Positions 1-6,072 of a stretch of DNA of 6,072 bases are shown piece by piece. The position numbers and the translations under genes were made by a program. This stretch comes from Deltaproteobacteria bacterium (lineage in GTDB: Bacteria > Desulfobacterota > Desulfobacteria > Desulfobacterales > Desulfatirhabdiaceae), in the NCBI GenBank assembly GCA_021778975.1, contig JAJYBO010000187.1, positions 1 to 6,072 of the forward strand, in the 5' to 3' direction. How positions within the stretch are numbered: the first letter of the stretch is position 1; the number at the start of each line of letters is the position of its first letter. The notes under the pieces are model-generated. The model was not told the DNA's origin. It did not search any database and worked only from the letters and a program-made list of their open reading frames with translations.

Positions 1-1893
1 ACGCTGTCGCCGCAATATATCGAAAAATCTGGAAGGAACGTTCATTTCTCCGGCATAGGCGTCCAGTTGCATGTCTATTCTGGCGACAATGTTCGTAATA
101 TACAGGGAAAACTGCCGGACATACAGATCTTCCGAATAGTCTTTTCCAATAATATCCTGGAACAATCGCTTCAGATCCGGATACCGGGGAATAAAGCCTA
201 TCGGCGTTTCGATCGCCGCGACTTCCCGGTGGACGCGCCGCTCCAGCCACGCCAGCCAGACGCCGACATCACGTTTTTCGCCCAGAAGCCCCTTGGCGGA
301 ACCGCCCCGGGCTTCATGAGTCAGAAAATAATTGAGTCCGGCGATGACAGGCCTTTTGTCGTCCGCTATACGGGGGTTTGTGAAAAACCGGAACTGCGCA
401 TCCATGTAATCGCCGATAGCGCCGGGAATAAACGGCGCGTTGGCCCAGGGCGCCCGTTTGACGCCGCTGGCGCCGATTTCGGTGGCGGTGGCCTTCGACA
501 CGATGCAGGCGCCGATCGCAACCCCCTCGTCGGCGCTCCGGGCTTCCCATACCGGCGGCATGGTATCGCTGTCTCTGCCGCTGTAGGTAATGATCCGGAT
601 CTCGACGCCCTGAGGGTTTTCCGTTTCATCCGAATAATTGGCCAGGGCTTTTGAGGGCAGCGTACAGCGTGAATTGGAATGCGATATCGGAATCGGCTTG
701 CCATTGGCGCCGATTTTTCCGGGCGCCCAGTCACCCTGAAAATTTCTGCCCCCAAGCGGCGGCGCCTCGCCGTTTCCGGCCCAGTGCGGAACCCCTTGCG
801 GATCCACCAGAACGTTGGACCAGATGACCTCGGCGCCGGGATTTCTCAGGATATCCATCAGGTGAGGATCGCCTTCCCGGTTCACATCTTCGAGAATGCC
901 GAAAATACCACATTCCGGACTGACGGCGCGGACGGCGCCTCCGGCATCAATCCATATCTGCGCCAGATCGTCTCCGACAAACCGGGACCCCGCCATGGCC
1001 GTCGTGGTTTTACCGCATCCGCTGGGCGCAGCGCCCGCGCACCAGGTCACCCGACCTTCCGTCCCTTCGATGCCGGTAATGAACATGTGCTCGGAAAGCT
1101 CATGGCCGCGGTTTTCATAGACGGCTCTATCCACCGAAAAGCGGTGATTGCCTTTTTTGAGCAGCAGCGTATTGCCCGCATAGGTGCAGTTGAAGCTGTA
1201 AGTGGTCTGATACGCCCTGTCCATGAAAACCCGCGCGTCAGGAAGGTCTTCCGGAAGGTTTCGCCCCTCGCTGTGAATATTCGTGTAAAAATATCCGGCG
1301 CGGCGGACTTCCGCATCGAAGGCGGCAAAGGCGTTGCGGTACAGCAGTTCCGCGCTGTGGGTGACATAGGCGGAGCTCGTTATCTCGATCGCCGGGCTGG
1401 ACACCGGAGCGCCCACAGGGCCCCGGCTGTAAAACCCCGCCAGCATGATCTTCCCCCGCATGATGCCGGTCATTCTCTCCTGAATTTCCCGCAGCGCATC
1501 CCGGCGCAGTTTTTTGTTGGCCAGCGAATTGACGATATCCGCTTCATCGGCGATATAAAATGTCCTGTCCAGAATCCGGCCCTGCTCTTCCTTGAGGTCG
1601 AAATGGATGGTGTGATTTGGCGTCGCCAACTGAGTTTCCTCGCCTTTTTGAATCGCCAGTCCTCGAATATAGCGCCTGTCTGAATCGGATCCCGTATGAA
1701 CGAAGACGGAATTCGGGCGGCACATAGCGATGGCGTTGGCGATTTTCAAAAGAGCGGCGGGATTCTGAATCGTCCGGATTCTGGCAAGACTGACAGCATC
1801 CATTTTAGTTTCAAAAAGTTGCCATGCGGCGTTAATGGTTGTAATGCCGCCGAGTTCCAGGACGATATCAACTCCCTGGTGTTGCAGAACCAT
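1..1893 (-). CDS. pckG: PEP carboxykinase, GTP-type family (divergent), 3' end cut by window
   Basis: Read by reverse-complement translation: 631 codons from ATG at 1893 with no stop, continuing past base 1. The family normally has about 590-625 residues, so probably only a short C-terminal piece is missing. Family role: cytosolic interconversion of oxaloacetate and PEP plus CO2, using a nucleotide and Mn2+/Mg2+. Landmarks: GRILDRT (R106, matching substrate Arg87 of the animal enzyme), MRGKIML and GPVGAP near 155-170, paired Lys 246/247, SEHM with H269, P-loop APSGCGKTTTAM (C293, K295, T296), VGDD (D308/D309), HSNSR (N407, R409), SGRD (R440) and TPIGFIP near 563. These cover the metal ligands (Lys, His, Asp) and phosphate-binding residues. 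Guanine-clamp positions equivalent to F525, F530 and N533 appear as S532, L537 and K540; only F523 (F517) is kept. GTP specificity is therefore uncertain, and the symbol is given by family only. The ATG is preferred to GTG 1905 because TGGAG lies 6 bases upstream of it. An N-terminal extension of about 20 residues is present. Confidence 0.88.
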   Translation of the reverse strand, partial: MVLQHQGVDIVLELGGITTINAAWQLFETKMDAVSLARIRTIQNPAALLKIANAIAMCRPNSVFVHTGSDSDRRYIRGLAIQKGEETQLATPNHTIHFDLKEEQGRILDRTFYIADEADIVNSLANKKLRRDALREIQERMTGIMRGKIMLAGFYSRGPVGAPVSSPAIEITSSAYVTHSAELLYRNAFAAFDAEVRRAGYFYTNIHSEGRNLPEDLPDARVFMDRAYQTTYSFNCTYAGNTLLLKKGNHRFSVDRAVYENRGHELSEHMFITGIEGTEGRVTWCAGAAPSGCGKTTTAMAGSRFVGDDLAQIWIDAGGAVRAVSPECGIFGILEDVNREGDPHLMDILRNPGAEVIWSNVLVDPQGVPHWAGNGEAPPLGGRNFQGDWAPGKIGANGKPIPISHSNSRCTLPSKALANYSDETENPQGVEIRIITYSGRDSDTMPPVWEARSADEGVAIGACIVSKATATEIGASGVKRAPWANAPFIPGAIGDYMDAQFRFFTNPRIADDKRPVIAGLNYFLTHEARGGSAKGLLGEKRDVGVWLAWLERRVHREVAAIETPIGFIPRYPDLKRLFQDIIGKDYSEDLYVRQFSLYITNIVARIDMQLDAYAGEMNVPSRFFDILRRQR

Positions 1894-1899
1894 GTTGGT

Positions 1900-1904
1900 C
1901 TCCA
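1900..1904 (-). promoter_or_regulatory. Ribosome binding site of the PEP carboxykinase gene
   Basis: TGGAG read on the minus strand ends 6 bases before the ATG at 1893. The alternative in-frame GTG at 1905 has no purine-rich stretch upstream of it, so this site decides the start. Confidence 0.55.
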
Positions 1905-1913
1905 CGGAATAGT

Positions 1914-1934
1914 TAGCTCGTAGCTATCAGCTAT
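1914..1934. repeat. Three imperfect heptamer repeats forming two overlapping inverted repeats
   Basis: On the plus strand the units are TAGCTCG, TAGCTAT and CAGCTAT in direct succession. They create two perfect 5-bp inverted repeats with 3-base loops, at 1914-1926 (TAGCT/AGCTA) and 1921-1933 (TAGCT/AGCTA). The two share bases 1921-1926, so both hairpins cannot form at once. The array lies between the nitroreductase stop and the carboxykinase start, 10 bases upstream of that gene's ribosome binding site, probably in its leader. The arms are short, so a role is only a possibility. Confidence 0.5.
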
Positions 1935-1962
1935 GATAATTTTCCCCAAAATATCCGGGCAA
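1933..1962 (-). promoter_or_regulatory. Possible sigma-70-type promoter for the carboxykinase gene
   Basis: On the minus strand TTGCCC (1962-1957) is followed after 18 bases by TATCAT (1938-1933). These match the -35 and -10 consensus at 4 of 6 and 5 of 6 positions. A transcript would start near 1926, giving a leader of about 33 bases that carries the AGCT repeats. This is a weak consensus match in an AT-richer gap. The gap is the longest between genes in the window, which makes a promoter here reasonable but unproven. Confidence 0.3.
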
Positions 1963-1996
1963 ACCCCCTGTGGGCAGCCCTCTTGTCAAACAAAAA

Positions 1997-2575
1997 TCAG
2001 TGGTACGAGCCGATGACGATATCCGAGAGACTCCTTTTGGGAACATGATGAACGCCGTGGTCATCTCTCCAGTAACGGATGTTGCCGTCCGCGCCGACAG
2101 CCTCGATGACGACTTCTTCGCGGGGGTAGCCCAACGCCAGCACCAGAAGAATCCGGTACCGCGAATCAATATCGAGAACCTTGCGCAGCGCGTCCCGGTT
2201 GACGGCGCCCAGCATACACCCGGCAATGCCTTTTTCCCGCGCCCTCAGCAGGATGCTCTGGCTGGCGATGCCGTGATCGCACCCAAAATCCTGAGCGATC
2301 GTTGTATCCCCCAGAACGACGATATAACCGGCGGGCCGTTCGCCCTCCTTAGGGCCGGGCCAGTCTTTCAGATACGCCGCCCATGTCAGGCAGCCAAAAA
2401 TTCCGGCGTTCTTTTCAGGCGCGCAGGAAACGACATATTTCAGCGGCTGCAAGTTGGCCGCCGACGCCGACAATCTGGCCATATTCACCAGTTCGTTCAG
2501 GGTGTTCAGGTCTATCGCATGGCTCTGGATGAACCGGCGACATGTTCTGTTTTTACGGATCAGTTCTTCTAACAC
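1997..2575 (-). CDS. Small FMN-dependent nitroreductase family protein
   Basis: A 192-residue protein of the nitroreductase superfamily. Members are usually dimeric flavoproteins that use NAD(P)H to reduce nitroaromatics, quinones or flavins, and the physiological substrate cannot be told here. Visible landmarks, numbered from the GTG start: the N-terminal RxxRRF signature (R10, R13, R14), an FMN-binding SASAANLQP segment (S36, S38, N41, Q43), a central GCDHGIASQSILL helix, KGIAGCMLGAV, an LGYPREE strand end and a C-terminal HHVPKR segment typical of small members. Start choice: an in-frame ATG exists at 2593, but AGGAGG at 2588-2583 lies 7 bases before GTG 2575, and starting there puts the Arg signature at the usual distance from the N-terminus. 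The gene overlaps the rdgB stop by 7 bases, so the two are likely translationally coupled. Family assignment is firm, substrate unknown. Confidence 0.9.
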   Translation of the reverse strand: MLEELIRKNRTCRRFIQSHAIDLNTLNELVNMARLSASAANLQPLKYVVSCAPEKNAGIFGCLTWAAYLKDWPGPKEGERPAGYIVVLGDTTIAQDFGCDHGIASQSILLRAREKGIAGCMLGAVNRDALRKVLDIDSRYRILLVLALGYPREEVVIEAVGADGNIRYWRDDHGVHHVPKRSLSDIVIGSYH

Positions 2576-3228
2576 GATATGGCCTCCTGACATTTGAATC
2601 TTTCCTGAACCGGCATTTGCTGGCGTATCCAGCGGATCACATTGTCAAATTCTTTCTGAACCTCCCGCAGCGCCTTGCCGCGGTGACTGACAAGGCTTTT
2701 TTCCGCTGCGCTCATTTCCGCAAAAGTGCGCCGTTCCGGCGGATAAAAAAAGACCGGGTCATATCCGAACCCGTTGCTTCCGGAAGCCGACTCGGCGATA
2801 AGACCTTCACAGCGGGCTTCATACGTCAGCGCGGGGCCTGAGGGTACGGCAATGGAGATCACGCAGCAGAAGGCGGCCTTCCGGTTTTTCTGGCCTTTCA
2901 GGTTGCGCAGCAGCAGTTCGCAGCGTTCGGCGTCAGTCAGTCCGCCGCCGTACCGGGCGGAATGAACGCCCGGAGCGCCTTCCAGGGCTTCAACAACCAG
3001 CCCGGAGTCATCCGCCAGAGCGGGCAGGCCCAGCACCCTTGCGGTAAACGCAGCCTTCTTGTAAGCGTTGTCATCAAACGCAGCGCCGTCTTCTTCGACC
3101 GGCGGTATGGGACCGAAATCCGAAAGACATTTGAGATTCACCGGATACGCTTTCAGAAGCTCCCTGATCTCAGAAAGCTTGCCGCTGTTCCGTGTGGCGA
3201 TAACCATCGTCAGTATATCATCAGTCAT
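2569..3228 (-). CDS. rdgB: RdgB/HAM1 XTP/dITP pyrophosphatase
   Basis: Cytosolic house-cleaning enzyme that hydrolyses dITP, XTP and ITP to the monophosphate and pyrophosphate, keeping deaminated purines out of DNA and RNA. The 219-residue sequence carries the family signatures in order: TRNSGK (12-17) for phosphate binding, VEEDG (44-48), LADDSGLVVEAL with the catalytic Asp region (D73, D74), GAPGVHSARYGG (84-94), NGFGYDPVF (152-160) for base recognition, EMSAAEK (171-177) and SHRGKAL (181-187). Length is about 20 residues over the typical 195-200, mainly from a short N-terminus and a Cys-containing tail after residue 200. The ATG is supported by GAGG 5 bases upstream. The gene follows alanine racemase by 48 bases, and its stop overlaps the start of the nitroreductase gene. 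Nothing required for activity appears to be missing. Confidence 0.97.
   Translation of the reverse strand: MTDDILTMVIATRNSGKLSEIRELLKAYPVNLKCLSDFGPIPPVEEDGAAFDDNAYKKAAFTARVLGLPALADDSGLVVEALEGAPGVHSARYGGGLTDAERCELLLRNLKGQKNRKAAFCCVISIAVPSGPALTYEARCEGLIAESASGSNGFGYDPVFFYPPERRTFAEMSAAEKSLVSHRGKALREVQKEFDNVIRWIRQQMPVQERFKCQEAISC
2583..2588 (-). promoter_or_regulatory. Consensus ribosome binding site inside rdgB that sets the nitroreductase start
   Basis: A perfect AGGAGG on the minus strand lies within the last codons of rdgB, 7 bases before GTG 2575. It sits inside the coding sequence if the ATG at 2593 is used, which argues for the GTG as the real start. Confidence 0.75.
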
Positions 3229-3276
3229 TTTTTCCTCTTTCAGCAGAAACGGTTCGGGAGCGGATTCGGCATTTTT

Positions 3277-4434
3277 TCAGAAATACACCCTCGGCACCCG
3301 GGATGCGACCGAAGTCACAATTTCATAATGGATGGTGTTCAGGGATTCCGCGACTTCGTCCGCGGATATGCACTCCGGCCCCCGCCCTCCGAAAATGACA
3401 GCCTCATCGCCGACCTGAACATCCGGAATATGGCCGACGTCCAGCATGGACAGATCCATGCAGATGCGCCCGATGATACCGGCGCGTTTTCCCCGCACCG
3501 TCATTTGCCCCCTCGATGAGAGAAGGCGGTTGAGGCCGTCCGCGTATCCGGCGGCCACAGTGGCGATGGTCGTGGGTGATTCGGTGCAATGGGTCATTCC
3601 GTAGCTGACATAAAATCCGGACGGCACCCTTTTGACCTGAATGATCCGGGCTTTGAGCGTCATGGCGGGCATGAGGGAAACCCGGCTTCTGGAGGCGGGT
3701 GAAGACGGATAGAACCCGTACAGCGAAATGCCCGGACGCACCATGTCCAGATGCGTTTCCGGGATGTTGATGAGCGCTGCGCTGTTGGCGGCGTGACGCA
3801 GCGGAAATTCGATCCCGTGTTCTTTGACTTTGTCTATGAAAGCCAGAAACCGTCCGAGCTGCTGAAGCGTTATGACGTCATCCGGGCTGTCGGCGACGGA
3901 GAAATGCGTAAAAATGCCTTCGATCGCAATGTGGGGAAGCCGCGCGATGGATTCGATGACACGCGGCGCGTTGCCGGGCAGATGCTTGCCCATCAAGGAA
4001 ATTCGCGGCATATCCGGCATCAGACCCAGCCGGCCCATACCGGTATCAACCTTGATATGAATTTGGGCTGTCTTGTGAAGCGCCGAAGCCGCTTCGGAAA
4101 GCGCTTCCGCCGCCTCGAACGCATACACCGTCTGGGTCAGATCATGAGAAACCAGATCGGTACTGTGTTCCAGCGGTGTATATCCCAGAATCAGTATGGG
4201 AGCGGAAATACCGGCGTTCCGGAGTTGGACGCCCTCCGCCATCCGGGCGACGCCCAGCATGTCCGCCCCGTTTTCAAGCGCCGTTTCGGCGACTTCAACG
4301 GCGCCGTGTCCGTAACCGTTGGCTTTGACAACCGCCATGAAGCGCGCGGAAGGGCTGGTGATCCGGTGAAGCTCCCGCAGATTGTGAGCGAAAGCCCCTC
4401 TATCGACTTCCGCCCATATCAGATGTGAATTCAA
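3277..4434 (-). CDS. alr: Alanine racemase, PLP-dependent, TTG start
   Basis: Interconverts L- and D-alanine in the cytosol, supplying D-Ala for peptidoglycan. It has 385 residues, slightly longer than many bacterial enzymes. An N-terminal alpha/beta barrel carries the PLP lysine in AVVKANGYGHG (K37, with Y41). The IKVDTGMGRLG segment (K128, R135) matches the position of the carbamylated lysine and the PLP-contacting Arg. THFS is at 176-179, RHAANSAA at 213-220 and RPGISLYG at 233-240. The C-terminal beta domain has the catalytic tyrosine in VSYGMT (Y278), AAGYADG (294-300) and GRICMD (322-327). All catalytic residues are present. Compared with Geobacillus Alr, about 12 extra residues lie between GRLG and the PRVIESIARLPH helix (residues about 138-158). 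The initiator is TTG at 4434-4432: AAGAGGG lies 7 bases upstream, and the next in-frame Met is residue 33, which would remove the first strand. The gene begins 39 bases after the radical SAM gene. Confidence 0.97.
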   Translation of the reverse strand: MNSHLIWAEVDRGAFAHNLRELHRITSPSARFMAVVKANGYGHGAVEVAETALENGADMLGVARMAEGVQLRNAGISAPILILGYTPLEHSTDLVSHDLTQTVYAFEAAEALSEAASALHKTAQIHIKVDTGMGRLGLMPDMPRISLMGKHLPGNAPRVIESIARLPHIAIEGIFTHFSVADSPDDVITLQQLGRFLAFIDKVKEHGIEFPLRHAANSAALINIPETHLDMVRPGISLYGFYPSSPASRSRVSLMPAMTLKARIIQVKRVPSGFYVSYGMTHCTESPTTIATVAAGYADGLNRLLSSRGQMTVRGKRAGIIGRICMDLSMLDVGHIPDVQVGDEAVIFGGRGPECISADEVAESLNTIHYEIVTSVASRVPRVYF

Positions 4435-4441
4435 ATCATTA

Positions 4442-4448
4442 CCCTCTT
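4442..4448 (-). promoter_or_regulatory. Ribosome binding site for alr (TTG start)
   Basis: AAGAGGG on the minus strand is 7 bases from TTG 4434 but only 2 bases from an out-of-frame ATG at 4439. That ATG reads just two codons before a TGA, so the spacing favours the TTG as initiator. Confidence 0.65.
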
Positions 4449-4473
4449 GGTTATCATATTTTTTTCTTGCGGT

Positions 4474-5520
4474 TTATGGGGCGCCGATGCTTCCGTCTGA
4501 AATTCGGCGTGGCCGGCGCGCCGGCGCTTCTTCCTTCAGCAGACAGCAGGCGATGCGATATGCCGGCGCGCCATCGGATGCGTAACGAATGTTATCCGGC
4601 TGAATCAGCCGGTTCATGACGCACCCTTCAAGGATGTCCAGATTAAACAGATCCGCTTCGTTAATCGGCGGCGTCGGCGTCAATACGCCCGATGTCATCA
4701 CACCGCCATGCAGGGGATAGTCTTCGCAGAGGGGGCACCGGTACACGCGGCCGTTCGGAAAAATGAAAAAATTGCGGGCGACTTTTCCGGCGCATTCAAA
4801 CGGTTCATCCGGCTTCAGAAATACCCTGGGATAGATGACGGATATGCCCCGCGCCGTCACCGCTTCGGCAACCGCCGGCACGGTCTTCAGCCACGCTTCG
4901 GGAGACACCTGATTCAAAGCGGCGCCAGCGTTGTGGGCGGATTCTCCCCGGATTCCGATCACCTGAATAAAAAACCGCTCAATACCCAGCCCCACCAGAA
5001 CATCCGGCATTTTTTCAAGCTCATGAAGATTGGCGCTGCTGACCGTATAGATCAGGCTGGTGTGAAATCCTCCCGAAACCGCCTGCCGAATGCCGTTCAG
5101 ACAGGTTTCATAGGATCCTTTTCCGCGGAGGCTGTCATTGACGGGTGCAGTAGCGCCATCCAGACTGAAGCTGATGACATCCACATCATCCGGTGTGATT
5201 TTCTGAAGGATATTGTTAAACAAATACCCGTTGGTGTCAATGGTGACGGACTGAAATCCCAGATTCCTGGCGGTTTTCACGGCGGCGGAAAGATCGGGAT
5301 GCAGCGTAGGCTCTCCGCCCAGGAAGATGACGTTCGCCGCACGCTCCTGGGCGGCGAACACCTGCAACCATGACGATATCGTCTCGATATCCAGCGTCTG
5401 CGTTCCGTGCTGCGCCGGATTGATGTAACAATGACGACACCGCAGGTTACAGGCTGTCAGAATGTGAAAGAAGACATTGGCGGCGTTCTTTGAAAAAGCC
5501 ACCGTTCGAGAACTGTTCAT
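4474..5520 (-). CDS. Radical SAM protein with twitch/SPASM-like C-terminus, substrate unknown
   Basis: 348-residue radical SAM enzyme. The CX3CX2C cluster motif (C24, C28, C31 in TACNLRCRHCY) would bind the [4Fe-4S] cluster that cleaves S-adenosylmethionine. GGEP (68-71) contacts SAM, and SFSLDGA (117-123) is a typical barrel strand. The C-terminal third has C243-X13-G257-X4-C262 followed by C265, which fits the first half of the SPASM pattern (CX9-15GX4C) within FPNGRVYRCPLC. C300 and the C325/C326 pair follow, but the usual CX2CX5CX3C second half is not obvious, so one auxiliary cluster (twitch type) is more likely than two. The tail after C326 is rich in Arg, Pro and Ala and looks non-catalytic. 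Relatives modify peptides, proteins or small molecules. No small precursor-peptide gene is seen nearby, so the substrate is open. The ATG at 5520 has only a weak upstream GGCGGATGG; it lies 21 bases after the Usp stop, suggesting co-transcription. Confidence 0.92.
   Translation of the reverse strand: MNSSRTVAFSKNAANVFFHILTACNLRCRHCYINPAQHGTQTLDIETISSWLQVFAAQERAANVIFLGGEPTLHPDLSAAVKTARNLGFQSVTIDTNGYLFNNILQKITPDDVDVISFSLDGATAPVNDSLRGKGSYETCLNGIRQAVSGGFHTSLIYTVSSANLHELEKMPDVLVGLGIERFFIQVIGIRGESAHNAGAALNQVSPEAWLKTVPAVAEAVTARGISVIYPRVFLKPDEPFECAGKVARNFFIFPNGRVYRCPLCEDYPLHGGVMTSGVLTPTPPINEADLFNLDILEGCVMNRLIQPDNIRYASDGAPAYRIACCLLKEEAPARRPRRISDGSIGAP
4512..4525. repeat. 14-bp perfect palindrome with a partial copy 50 bases away
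   Basis: GCCGGCGCGCCGGC is its own reverse complement. The first 11 bases recur at 4562-4572. Both copies lie in the coding sequence for the Ala/Pro/Arg-rich C-terminal part of the radical SAM protein, so codon choice for those residues is a sufficient explanation. Confidence 0.4.
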
Positions 5521-5541
5521 GTCGCTATGCCATCCGCCATG

Positions 5542-6015
5542 TCAATTGACAATGAGTACGGAAATATCCTTGACGGTGTGAAGCACTTTTTGGGAAACAC
5601 TTCCGAGCAGGAATTCCTCGACGCCGGAAAGCCCTCTTCTGCCCATGACGACAAGCGTGTATCCCGAACAGGCTTCATCAATGATATCTCTGGCAATGCC
5701 TCTTTTTTTGTCCTGTATTTTGATCTGAAGTTGACCTTCTTCAAATCCGGACTCTGTCAGAACGTTTTTTGCGGTTTCCAATACAGACAAAAGCGCCCTG
5801 CGCTTTTGTTCTTTGATTTCCATAAGATTGTAATTTTGAGAAAGAAAATAAGGTGTCAACTCCGGGCTGTTCATATCGCAAAGCGCCGCCATATCCGGCA
5901 CCACACTGAACAGAACGATGTTTTTTTGATCCGGCGTCAATATCCGGGTCATGAATTCCACCGTGCGTCTGGCGCTGGGAGAGTCATCGAGTGCAACCAG
6001 TATTTTTTCTTCCAT
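5542..6015 (-). CDS. Universal stress protein, UspA family, ATP-binding type
   Basis: A 157-residue single-domain Usp, typical in length for the family. These cytosolic, usually dimeric proteins are induced by starvation, redox or respiratory stress and affect survival; a defined reaction is generally not known. The N-terminal strand KILVALDDSPSARR carries the conserved Asp (D10). The C-terminal MGRRGLSGVEEFLLGS (124-139) fits the ATP-binding signature G-X2-G-X9-G-S exactly (G125, G128, G138, S139), so it should be of the nucleotide-binding kind, like MJ0577. It ends in the usual VLIVN strand. Start choice: ATG 6015 is preceded at 8 bases by GAGGA and gives the standard N-terminus. An in-frame ATG at 6048 would add 11 polar residues with a weaker upstream site. 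This is the first gene of the cluster in the window; only 57 bases lie upstream of it, and I see no convincing promoter there. Confidence 0.94.
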   Translation of the reverse strand: MEEKILVALDDSPSARRTVEFMTRILTPDQKNIVLFSVVPDMAALCDMNSPELTPYFLSQNYNLMEIKEQKRRALLSVLETAKNVLTESGFEEGQLQIKIQDKKRGIARDIIDEACSGYTLVVMGRRGLSGVEEFLLGSVSQKVLHTVKDISVLIVN

Positions 6016-6023
6016 ATTTTCGT

Positions 6024-6028
6024 TCCTC
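6024..6028 (-). promoter_or_regulatory. Ribosome binding site deciding the Usp start
   Basis: GAGGA on the minus strand is followed by 8 bases and then ATG 6015. It would fall inside the coding sequence if the in-frame ATG at 6048 were used, and that ATG has only a weak GGA upstream. Confidence 0.55.
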
Positions 6029-6072
6029 GCAACTGAGCTATTTTCCATAAGAATCCATCAATGCTTGAACCG

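Noticed and set aside
679..1683. A 334-codon open frame on the plus strand opposite the carboxykinase gene
   Set aside because: Its translation has no family motif and is low in coherent structure, while the minus strand in the same bases encodes an intact PEP carboxykinase-like protein. It is a by-product of the GC-rich codon use of the real gene. The same holds for plus-strand frames at 67-654, 1970-2572, 3751-4428, 4708-5373 and 5527-6036.
1953..1980. GGGC...GCCC hairpin in the gap before the carboxykinase gene, possibly a terminator of the nitroreductase gene
   Set aside because: The outer arms are only 4 bp with a long loop, the inner CCC/GGG pairing is 3 bp, and the following bases (GGATATTTTGG) are not a proper T-run.
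1985..1990. Perfect TTGACA on the minus strand just after the nitroreductase stop
   Set aside because: No TATAAT-like element lies 16-19 bases downstream; the sequence there is G-rich. The weaker TTGCCC/TATCAT pair further on is better placed.
5518..5541. Seven-codon frame on the minus strand ending in ATGA over the radical SAM start
   Set aside because: It has no ribosome binding site and encodes only MADGIAT; the ATGA overlap is likely incidental.
6061..6072. Plus-strand ATG at 6061 as the start of a divergent gene
   Set aside because: No purine-rich site precedes it and only four codons are visible before the window ends.

Overview
The window is one compact gene cluster. Six protein-coding genes all lie on the minus strand and are read from high to low coordinates. 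About 96% of the sequence is coding and the longest gap between genes is about 100 bases. I see no tRNA, rRNA, CRISPR array, insertion sequence or clear rho-independent terminator. Base composition is moderately GC-rich and even across the genes, with no island of foreign composition. The protein set and sequence style suggest a Gram-negative anaerobe, possibly of the sulfate-reducing Desulfobacterota. That placement is an impression, not a demonstrated assignment.

Layout in order of transcription: a universal stress protein (6015-5542); a radical SAM enzyme with a twitch/SPASM-like cysteine-rich C-terminus (5520-4474); alanine racemase, which begins with TTG (4434-3277); the RdgB/HAM1 non-canonical purine NTP pyrophosphatase (3228-2569); a small FMN nitroreductase, most likely starting at a GTG that overlaps the rdgB stop by 7 bases (2575-1997); and a PEP carboxykinase-family gene (1893 to beyond base 1). 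The last gene runs off the window after 631 codons. It is open all the way from its start and covers the whole 1-1893 stretch.

The first five genes are spaced by 21, 39 and 48 bases and then a 7-base overlap, so they could be one transcript. The roughly 100-base gap before the carboxykinase gene holds a weak promoter-like pair and a set of heptamer repeats that can form two mutually exclusive small hairpins, so that gene may have its own promoter. The gene products do not form one recognisable pathway. They mix housekeeping (cell-wall D-alanine supply, nucleotide-pool cleaning), redox and stress functions (nitroreductase, Usp), central carbon metabolism (PEP/oxaloacetate interconversion) and an unassigned radical SAM enzyme.

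The most interesting point is the PEP carboxykinase. It keeps the catalytic metal and phosphate residues of the GTP-dependent family but lacks most of the residues that clamp the guanine base, so its nucleotide partner is in doubt. No complete new system is visible.
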